Shown piece by piece: positions 1 through 5,779 of a stretch of 20,133 nt of DNA; the first letter of the stretch is position 1; the number at the start of each line of letters is the position of its first letter. A program made the position numbers and the translations under genes. The notes below the pieces were generated by a model. That model had not been told where the DNA came from and did no database searches. It saw only the letters and a list, made by a program, of their open reading frames with translations. Origin of the DNA: Schleiferiaceae bacterium (lineage in GTDB: Bacteria > Bacteroidota > Bacteroidia > Flavobacteriales > Schleiferiaceae); assembly GCA_030831045.1 (NCBI GenBank), contig JAURMB010000088.1:1-20133 (forward strand), written 5' to 3'.

Positions 1-1377
1 GGCCCATTCCGCGCCGTCGGTCCGCGGCTCCAAGGACTCGGGCGTGAAGTTCTTGGCGACAAACCCGGTGTCGAATTGGCCGCTGACGAAGTCGGGATGC
101 TCCAAGATGAAGCGGCCAAAGCGAAGCGTGGTCTTGACTCCGACGACCGCATAACGGTCCACGGCAGCGATCAGGCGCTTGCGCGCCGTTTCGCGGTCGG
201 GGCCCCACGCGATGAGTTTGGCGAGCATTGGGTCGTAGTACACCGGCACCTCCTGACCTTCGTACACGCCGTCGTCCACGCGGATTCCCGCGCCAGTCGG
301 GCGGCGGTAGACCTCGAGCACGCCCGTGTCGGGCGCGAAGTTGTTGGTGACGTCTTCAGCGTACACGCGCAGCTCGATGGCGTGGCCATTGAGCTTGAGG
401 TCCTGTTGGCGGTAGGGCAAGCGTTCGCCGCGGGCGACCCGAATTTGCTCCGCAACCAAATCCAAACCGGTAACCTCTTCGGTCACAGGGTGCTCCACCT
501 GGAGGCGGGTGTTCATTTCGAGGAAGTAGAAGGCTCCGCTGGCGTCAAAAATGAATTCGACGGTACCGGCACCTACGTAGCCGCAGCTCTGGGCGGCCTT
601 GACCGCAGCCTCCCCCATCTGGTCGCGCAGTTCGGGCGTCAGAATCGCGCTTGGCGCCTCCTCCACCACTTTTTGGTGGCGTCGCTGCACGGAACATTCG
701 CGCTCAAAAAGGTGCAGGTGGTTGCAATGGGCGTCTGAAAGCACCTGAATTTCAATGTGCCGGGGCGAGGTGACGAACTTTTCTACGAACACTTCGCCGT
801 TGCCGAAGGACTTCAGTGCCTCAGACGTGGCGTTTTCAAAGGCTTCGCGGACTTCGTCGGCCGAATGCACGATGCGCATGCCTTTTCCGCCGCCGCCCGC
901 TGAGGCTTTAATCATGACCGGGTAGCCGATGCGGTCGGCAACTTCCTGGGCTTCTGTAGCCGTCGCCAGGGCGCCGTCGCTGCCGGGGACCAAGGGCACG
1001 TCGAACCGGGCAGCCGCCGCCTTGGCCGACAGCTTGTCGCCCATGACGCGAATCGCCGCCGGGGGCGGCCCAATCCAGGTTAGGCCCTCAGCCTCAATGC
1101 GTTCGGCGAAATCTGCGTTTTCGCTAAGAAACCCGTAGCCGGGATGCACCGCGTCGGCTCCTGAAGCCCGGCAGGCGTCTACCACGGCGGCTACATTGAG
1201 GTAGCTTTGGGAACTGGGCGCCGGACCGAGGCGGTAGGCCTCGTCGGCAAAGCGTACGTGCGGCGCGTCGCGGTCGGCATCGGAATACACCGCCACCGTT
1301 TGAATTCCCATTTGCCGGGCGGTACGCATGATGCGCAGGGCAATTTCACCACGGTTGGCAACCAAGAGCTTCTTCAT
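1..1377 (-). CDS. accC: Biotin carboxylase subunit of an acyl-CoA carboxylase (3' end outside window)
   Basis: This encodes the ATP-dependent biotin carboxylase that carboxylates the biotin of a carrier protein, the first half-reaction of acetyl- or propionyl-CoA carboxylase in the cytoplasm. Seen: the N-terminus MKKLLVANRGEIALRI is the family signature. A glycine-rich ATP-grasp loop (GGGGKGM, about residues 161-167) follows, then ERECSVQRRHQK (about 225-236) and EMNTRLQVEHPVTE. The frame is open for 459 codons to base 1, so the C-terminus is missing. E. coli AccC has about 449 residues, so this one is longer, as in AccC/PccA-type subunits. No biotinyl domain is visible in the part present. 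The ATG at 1377 starts exactly at the family N-terminus. It is transcribed divergently from the transaldolase-CBS gene across 56 bp. Acetyl- versus propionyl- or methylcrotonyl-CoA specificity cannot be decided from this subunit. Confidence 0.93.
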   Translation of the reverse strand, partial: MKKLLVANRGEIALRIMRTARQMGIQTVAVYSDADRDAPHVRFADEAYRLGPAPSSQSYLNVAAVVDACRASGADAVHPGYGFLSENADFAERIEAEGLTWIGPPPAAIRVMGDKLSAKAAAARFDVPLVPGSDGALATATEAQEVADRIGYPVMIKASAGGGGKGMRIVHSADEVREAFENATSEALKSFGNGEVFVEKFVTSPRHIEIQVLSDAHCNHLHLFERECSVQRRHQKVVEEAPSAILTPELRDQMGEAAVKAAQSCGYVGAGTVEFIFDASGAFYFLEMNTRLQVEHPVTEEVTGLDLVAEQIRVARGERLPYRQQDLKLNGHAIELRVYAEDVTNNFAPDTGVLEVYRRPTGAGIRVDDGVYEGQEVPVYYDPMLAKLIAWGPDRETARKRLIAAVDRYAVVGVKTTLRFGRFILEHPDFVSGQFDTGFVAKNFTPESLEPRTDGAEWA

Positions 1378-1401
1378 AGACTACACAAGGGCTTTAGCCT
1401 G

Positions 1402-1428
1402 CAAAGTACGCACAGGCTTCGTACTTTG
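1402..1428. promoter_or_regulatory. Divergent promoter region with perfect 9-bp inverted repeat
   Basis: CAAAGTACG (1402-1410) and CGTACTTTG (1420-1428) form a perfect inverted repeat with a 9-bp spacer. Each arm contains GTACTTTG, close to the Bacteroidota -7 element TAnnTTTG, pointing outward toward its own gene. The right arm ends 5 nt before the ATG at 1434. The left arm ends 24 nt before the ATG at 1377. The repeat may be simply two divergent promoters, or also an operator for a dimeric regulator. Confidence 0.5.
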
Positions 1429-1433
1429 GCCCC

Positions 1434-2447
1434 ATGGAATTGTACCTCGATTCGGCCAACCCTAGCGAAATTTCGGCGGCCTTTAAACTCGGAATCTTTT
1501 ATGGGCTCACCACAACCCCGACCTTCCTGCAGCGCCAAGGAGTCGCCGACGTCGACGCTTGGCTGCTCGAAACGGCTAAAACGGTTCCGGTCATTCAGGT
1601 TGAGGCACTCGGAACGTCCGCCGACGAAATCGTAGCCGAGGCCCACCGCCTACTCGCCTTGGGAATGGCCCGCGAAACCACCGTGTTCAAAATTCCGGTT
1701 TCGCTGCACGGCGTCGACGCCTGCGCTCGGTTGAGCAAGGAAGGCATCATGACCAACCTGCACCTGATCTACACCCCCCAGCAGGCCTACATGGCAATGA
1801 ATTCAGGTGCGACCTATGTATGTCCGCTCGTAGGCCGGCTGCAGGACCAGGGCACCGACGCCCTGGCGCTCATCGACTCCATCGTAGCCTTCAAAGAACG
1901 CCACGGGTACGCGTCCAAAGTCATGTTTTCGTCGGTGCGCCACAGCGAACACGTGCGGAACGCCATGGACCTCGGTGTCGACGCGGTGACGGTTCCGTGG
2001 TCGGTTTGCCAGCAGCTCCCCAACAACCACTTGACCACGCTAGGCACGGCACAGTTTGACGAGGACCACCGGCGCATGACGGTTCGGGTGGAATCCCTGC
2101 TGCGCCCAAATCAAGCAATTCTTTCGCCCGACACCCCGCTGCGCGAGGCCCTTGTGGCTATGACCGTTAGCGGACTCGGCGCCGTGGTACTCGCGGAGCA
2201 AGGGCGTGCTGTAGGCCTCTTCACCGACGGCGATTTGCGCCGCCTCATCGAGCAGCATGGAACCCTAGACGTGCACGCGACGCTTCGCAGCATGCATTCG
2301 CTGAAGGTTCCGCATGCCCTTGCCGCGTCGGCCCTGCTCAACGAAGCCTTTCGAGCATTTGCTGAGACCAAAGTAGACCAGCTACTGGTCGAAGATGCCT
2401 CAGGTAACGCCCTGGGCTTGATCGACATACAAGACCTGAGCGCATGA
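1434..2447 (+). CDS. Transaldolase/FSA-like domain fused to a KdsD-like CBS pair
   Basis: A 337-aa fusion. Residues 1 to about 212 resemble the small transaldolase / fructose-6-phosphate aldolase (FSA) barrel: MELYLDSA start with Asp6, Gln55, Schiff-base Lys86 in FKIPVS, Arg135 in VGRLQDQG and a KVMFSSVRH strand. Residues about 222-337 are two CBS motifs; GLFTDGDLRRLI (261-272) closely resembles the CBS tail of KdsD, the arabinose-5-phosphate isomerase of Kdo synthesis, whose N-terminal domain is normally SIS. Odd: by alignment to E. coli FSA from memory, Asn28 is Thr28, Thr109 is His110 and Tyr131 (Phe178 in TalB) is Leu132, so ordinary transaldolase activity is doubtful. The stop overlaps the start of the KdsC-like phosphatase gene. 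Inference: a sugar-phosphate aldolase or isomerase substitute in a surface-sugar pathway, with CBS ligand control. The domain calls are firm; the reaction is unknown. Confidence 0.85.
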   Translation: MELYLDSANPSEISAAFKLGIFYGLTTTPTFLQRQGVADVDAWLLETAKTVPVIQVEALGTSADEIVAEAHRLLALGMARETTVFKIPVSLHGVDACARLSKEGIMTNLHLIYTPQQAYMAMNSGATYVCPLVGRLQDQGTDALALIDSIVAFKERHGYASKVMFSSVRHSEHVRNAMDLGVDAVTVPWSVCQQLPNNHLTTLGTAQFDEDHRRMTVRVESLLRPNQAILSPDTPLREALVAMTVSGLGAVVLAEQGRAVGLFTDGDLRRLIEQHGTLDVHATLRSMHSLKVPHALAASALLNEAFRAFAETKVDQLLVEDASGNALGLIDIQDLSA

Positions 2448-3040
2448 GCATGATACACGGACTCGTGCTCGATTGGGATGGCGTCTGGACCGACGGCACC
2501 AAAACGGCCGAGGGCCAATCGGTCTTCAGCGAACACGATTGCATGGGCATTAACCTGCTGCGGTTTGCGCATTTTTTGCACACCGATTCGTGGCTTCACG
2601 TGGCCATTGTCACGGGCGAACGCAACCCCACCGCCGAACACGTGGTGCGCCGCGAGCATTTTGATCAGTTTTTGTTTTACGCCCGCGACAAGACCAAGGC
2701 CATTCCGTTATTGGAATCGCGGTGGGGTGTTGAGGCCGCCCGATGGGGATTTCTTTTTGACGACGTACTTGACTTTGGTTTAGCACGCTTAGTAGGACGC
2801 CGAGCGATGGTGTCGTGGCCGGCTACCGCCGAAGTTCAGCGGCTTGCCCAAGCCCAAGGGATTGTTGACGATTTGGTGGAGACCCCCTCCCCGATTCGCC
2901 GCTGGTGCGAACGCTACCTCCACGAACAGGGGTGGCTCGAGCGGGCCGTGGCCGAGCGCCAATCGTGGTCGGAACGCTACCAGTCCTACTGGGCACTCCG
3001 CAACGAGCGCGAACCGGACGTCTTGGATCTGAGCCGCTAA
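2444..3040 (+). CDS. KdsC-like HAD-superfamily phosphatase
   Basis: A 198-aa cytoplasmic HAD hydrolase of the KdsC type, the family that dephosphorylates Kdo-8-phosphate and related sugar-acid phosphates. Seen: motif I LDWDGVWTDG with Asp10 and Asp12; HDCMGINLL, matching the KdsC DxxGI segment; motif II IVTGE (Thr57); motif III lysine in RDKTKA (83-85); motif IV DDVLD (Asp106, Asp107, Asp110). No large cap domain is present, as expected for KdsC. Two departures: Phe105 replaces the usual glycine before the DD pair, and the C-terminus is a basic/aromatic helical stretch (about 150-198) instead of the short KdsC tail. The ATG overlaps the upstream stop as ATGA, so the two genes are translationally coupled; a second Met at codon 3 is an alternative start. 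The substrate is unknown. The 3' end overlaps the zapA stop by 4 nt tail to tail. Confidence 0.82.
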   Translation: MSMIHGLVLDWDGVWTDGTKTAEGQSVFSEHDCMGINLLRFAHFLHTDSWLHVAIVTGERNPTAEHVVRREHFDQFLFYARDKTKAIPLLESRWGVEAARWGFLFDDVLDFGLARLVGRRAMVSWPATAEVQRLAQAQGIVDDLVETPSPIRRWCERYLHEQGWLERAVAERQSWSERYQSYWALRNEREPDVLDLSR

Positions 3041-3357
3041 AGGGCGGTGCGCCGCGTTCCGAGCACGGCGTCAAGTTGACCTTGAATTTGCTTCAGGCGC
3101 TCGTCTTCGGGGGCGTCAACGGCGCTGTTCGCAACAGGATTAGCGTGTAAACTCGCCACCTGATTGGCCAACTGAAGGGCGCACATAGCGAGGGCATCTT
3201 GCTTGTCTCCCACCGCGTAGCGTTCCTCAAACCGCGTTACCGTTTGCTGGATCATCGCCACGGCTTTGCGCACCTGCTCTTCTTCACTGCGCGGAATCGT
3301 CAGCGGGTACGTGCGACCACCCAAGGCAACTTTAATGCGAATGTTCTCGTCGCTCAT
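3037..3357 (-). CDS. zapA: Cell division protein ZapA
   Basis: A 106-aa ZapA-family protein, which binds FtsZ and stabilises the division ring. Seen: N-terminal IRIKVALGGRTYPLTIPRSE strand region, then EEQVRKAVAMIQQ and a long helix with DALAMCALQLANQVASL, the usual ZapA order and length. A longer reading frame exists to 3399, but the ATG at 3357 gives the family N-terminus (MSDENIRIKV) and overlaps the upstream TGA as ATGA, so it is preferred. It is the second gene of a two-gene operon with the coiled-coil gene. Its TAG overlaps the TAA of the convergent phosphatase gene, with no terminator between them. Confidence 0.88.
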   Translation of the reverse strand: MSDENIRIKVALGGRTYPLTIPRSEEEQVRKAVAMIQQTVTRFEERYAVGDKQDALAMCALQLANQVASLHANPVANSAVDAPEDERLKQIQGQLDAVLGTRRTAL

Positions 3358-3644
3358 GGCTGAATTTTGGCAATAGCCTGATTGATTTCGCGCGACCACG
3401 CCTGAAGGCGTTTGGTCAAATCCGCCCGCGCCGCCGCATCGCCCGTGAAGGACTGAAGGAGCCGAAGTTCCTCGTTTTCGCTGCGAAGGTTCTTCACCTG
3501 CTGCTGAAGGTCGCGCATGCTACGGTCTTGCTGTGCAAGCGTTTGGGATTGCTGTTCGAGTTCGCTTACCGCAAGCCGGTACTTCGCGATCAGGTCGTGC
3601 ACCTGCGCTTGAATAATGCCAATGCGGTCTGCAGAATCAGCCAT
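3354..3644 (-). CDS. Small coiled-coil protein upstream of ZapA
   Basis: A 96-aa hydrophilic protein, almost all predicted helix. Heptad-like leucines and many Gln/Glu/Arg residues lie between about 15 and 65 (SELEQQSQTLAQQ, MRDLQQQVKNLRSENEELRL), with a second short helix at the C-terminus (LTKRLQAWSREINQAI). There is no signal peptide or membrane segment. It overlaps zapA by the ATGA junction, so the two products are probably made together, and a small coiled-coil partner in division is a reasonable inference (ZapB-like in size and character, though no homology is claimed). The ATG at 3644 lies 4 nt after a perfect TACCTTTG box, predicting a leaderless message. Confidence 0.75.
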   Translation of the reverse strand: MADSADRIGIIQAQVHDLIAKYRLAVSELEQQSQTLAQQDRSMRDLQQQVKNLRSENEELRLLQSFTGDAAARADLTKRLQAWSREINQAIAKIQP

Positions 3645-3648
3645 GCCT

Positions 3649-3656
3649 CAAAGGTA
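3649..3656 (-). promoter_or_regulatory. -7 promoter box for the coiled-coil/zapA operon
   Basis: On the minus strand this reads TACCTTTG, a full match to the Bacteroidota -7 consensus TAnnTTTG. It ends 4 nt before the ATG at 3644. No convincing -33 TTTG was found at the usual spacing. Confidence 0.6.
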
Positions 3657-3677
3657 GGAGTTTGGCACGGGAATTTC

Positions 3678-3685
3678 TATCTTGG
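3678..3685 (+). promoter_or_regulatory. -7-like box for the M23 peptidase operon
   Basis: TATCTTGG matches TAnnTTTG at all but one fixed position and ends 4 nt before the ATG at 3690. The same spacing recurs at other starts in the window, which supports both the box and the start choice. Confidence 0.45.
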
Positions 3686-3689
3686 GGCC

Positions 3690-5156
3690 ATGCCCCGCCT
3701 AAGTTTTTGGATGCTGGCGCTTTGGCCCCTTGTGGCTACAAGCCAGATTACCGTGATGCCGCTCGATGAGCCTCTGGCGGTGTCGGGCGAACTGGCGGAG
3801 CTCCGCAACCACCACTTTCACAGCGGGATCGACCTGAGAACCGGAGGGGTTACCGGCAAAAACGTTTATGCGGTGGCCGACGGTTGGGTGCGGCGCATTG
3901 TGGTTCGGCCCGACGGATACGGATGGGCTCTGTACATCGACCACCCCACCGGGTTTACGTCGGTGTATGCCCACCTCGAGTCGTTTCATGGCGAAATCGG
4001 ACGTTACGTGCGCCGTGAGGCCGAACGTCTGGATCAGTACCGCCTCGATCTTTATCCGCCCCGCGAAGCGCTGCGCGTGCGTGCCGGCCAGGTAATTGGC
4101 GCCTCGGGCAACAGTGGGGCTTCGGGCGGGCCGCACCTTCACTTTGAGCTCCGCGACCAAGCGACCGAGGCCATTTTAGACCCTGTGGCCTACGGTTTGC
4201 GCATACCGGCCCACCCCCATACTCCGGTTCTTTGGACCAAGCAGGCCGGTCGTTGGCGCCGTGCAGGCGATTCCATCGCCGTCGATTCCTGGAACGATTT
4301 GGCGGTCACCTACCCCGAGCAGGGATTTTATGCCTCGGTCAACGACAGCGTGCGCAGCGCGTGGTCCCTAAAGCGCTGGACGTTTGACGTGCAGCGCGGC
4401 GCCGACGGGGGTCTCGCCCTTGACCTGCACCGCCAGCAGGGCGTGCGCGGATTCTTGGTTCACCCAACCCCAACGCAACCTGCGCCGGGCTGGTTGGTCA
4501 ACGAGCCCTGGCCGCGAAATCCGGGCCGATACCCTCTAGAACTAACCTCGCGCGACCGTCCGGTATGGAGCGGAACCGTTAGGGTGGCAAACCCTCGCAC
4601 CGAGCGCGAACAGCCCGCGCAAACCTGGACCGACGGAGCATGGAGCCTTCAGGTTCCCGCGCGGGCCTTTTCGTCGGAACAGCATCTCTGGCTCCGCGAC
4701 CAGGGTCGAAGCCTCGACCTGCAGCCCGACGTAGCAGCCATTAAGCCTGTTCATTACTACTGGACTCCCGACGGACTAGCTGACAGCCTCCGACACCGCA
4801 CCTACTTGGCGGTCCGCGACGGACGGGGCTCCGCCAAAATTCCCGGAGTGCCCACCACCGATGGACGCATACACTACACCGCTAAAACCTGCGGCCCAGC
4901 CCACGTTCGCGTCGACACTAACGGGCCCAAATGCCGGTTCGTGCGCCGCGATTCCGACGGCAGCGTTTGGATTCACGTCGACGACGAGCTCGATCCCGAA
5001 ATTCAATCGGCCCGCATCAATGCTGCCTGGACCTGGGCTTACCTCGACCTCAAAGCCGGACTCGTGCGCGTCGAAGCGGCGGGCGCCGTGGGCCAACTCG
5101 TGCTGATCCTTCGCGATGAGGTCGGTAACCGCACTACCTTTACCCATACCCTATGA
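3690..5156 (+). CDS. Secreted M23-family metallopeptidase
   Basis: A 488-aa exported zinc endopeptidase of the LytM/M23 type, expected to cut peptidoglycan cross-links or other periplasmic peptides. Seen: signal peptide MPRLSFWMLALWPLVATSQ; catalytic HxxxD in HFHSGIDLR (His44, Asp48); YAHLE with His95; HxH in GGPHLHFELRD (His149, His151). All zinc ligands and catalytic histidines are present, so it should be active. The M23 domain ends near residue 180. About 300 further residues look like beta-rich domains, with no function visible from sequence. An upstream in-frame extension to 3528 is rejected: it would overlap the divergent coiled-coil gene and bury the signal peptide. First gene of a four-gene operon; its stop overlaps the next start as ATGA. 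Confidence 0.9.
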   Translation: MPRLSFWMLALWPLVATSQITVMPLDEPLAVSGELAELRNHHFHSGIDLRTGGVTGKNVYAVADGWVRRIVVRPDGYGWALYIDHPTGFTSVYAHLESFHGEIGRYVRREAERLDQYRLDLYPPREALRVRAGQVIGASGNSGASGGPHLHFELRDQATEAILDPVAYGLRIPAHPHTPVLWTKQAGRWRRAGDSIAVDSWNDLAVTYPEQGFYASVNDSVRSAWSLKRWTFDVQRGADGGLALDLHRQQGVRGFLVHPTPTQPAPGWLVNEPWPRNPGRYPLELTSRDRPVWSGTVRVANPRTEREQPAQTWTDGAWSLQVPARAFSSEQHLWLRDQGRSLDLQPDVAAIKPVHYYWTPDGLADSLRHRTYLAVRDGRGSAKIPGVPTTDGRIHYTAKTCGPAHVRVDTNGPKCRFVRRDSDGSVWIHVDDELDPEIQSARINAAWTWAYLDLKAGLVRVEAAGAVGQLVLILRDEVGNRTTFTHTL

Positions 5157-5776
5157 AGCCTTGGATTTTCCTTGTACTTAGCCTTTGGTGCGGCGGACTT
5201 TGGGCCCAATCGGTGGTCCAAGTTAGCGGCGTCATTCTTACGCGCGACACCTCGCTTCAAACGATTCCCAACGCCCGCCTATGGATTCAGGGGCGTTCAA
5301 CTACCACCACGTCGGGCGACGACGGTTTTTTCTCGATCACGGCGGTTCCGGGCGACACCCTGCGCTTTCGCCGGTTCGGCTTTGAAGACGAGCGCCTTTG
5401 GGTACCCGACACCCTCGACGGCAAGAGCTACTTAGCCTCGGTTTTCATGCGGTGGAACACGGTTGAACTCGACGAAGTCACGCTGTACCCCTGGCCACGG
5501 CCCGAGGACCTCAACCGCGAACTGCTCCGCATGCGAATTGAAACCACCGAGCGCGACGTTGCCCTTCAGAATCTGGCCATTCAGGCCCTCAAAGAAAAAG
5601 CGGCGTTGATGGGCATGAGCTCAAACGAAATGCAGCGCTACATCATCCAGGCCCAGGAGCAGCAGCTCTACAATTCGGGCCGCTACTACGGCAGCGACGG
5701 GGCTTCGGCCATCCTTGGCCGTCTGAGCAACCCGTTCGCTTGGGCGCAGTTCTTCCAGTCCCTCAAAAAACGCTAA
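5153..5776 (+). CDS. Exported protein with carboxypeptidase-D-like regulatory domain
   Basis: A 207-aa protein with signal peptide MKPWIFLVLSLWCGGLWAQ. Residues about 20-110 form a carboxypeptidase-D regulatory-like beta-sandwich: VSGVILTRD, IPNARLWIQG, TTTSGDDGFFSI, PGDTLRFRRFGFED, LDEVTLYPW. This is the domain that often precedes TonB-dependent receptors in Bacteroidota. The rest (about 115-207) is helical and Gln-rich and ends in SLKKR. Its role is not known; location next to a receptor and a peptidase suggests an envelope function. It overlaps the M23 gene by 4 nt. It lies in the same frame as the receptor gene, separated only by TAA and one sense codon. Confidence 0.8.
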   Translation: MKPWIFLVLSLWCGGLWAQSVVQVSGVILTRDTSLQTIPNARLWIQGRSTTTTSGDDGFFSITAVPGDTLRFRRFGFEDERLWVPDTLDGKSYLASVFMRWNTVELDEVTLYPWPRPEDLNRELLRMRIETTERDVALQNLAIQALKEKAALMGMSSNEMQRYIIQAQEQQLYNSGRYYGSDGASAILGRLSNPFAWAQFFQSLKKR

Positions 5777-5779
5777 TCC

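Noticed and set aside
76..738. Long plus-strand open frame opposite the biotin carboxylase gene
   Set aside because: It is antisense to a conserved enzyme; GC-rich codon use opens opposite frames. No promoter or recognisable domain.
2111..2659. Minus-strand open frame of 182 codons across the transaldolase-CBS/phosphatase junction
   Set aside because: It overlaps two well-supported genes on the other strand and shows no family features.
3358..3399. N-terminal extension of ZapA
   Set aside because: The ATG at 3357 gives the family N-terminus and the ATGA overlap; the extra 14 residues are coding sequence of the upstream gene in another frame.
3528..3689. N-terminal extension of the M23 peptidase
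   Set aside because: It lies inside the divergent coiled-coil gene and would place the signal peptide internally; the box at 3678-3685 supports ATG 3690.
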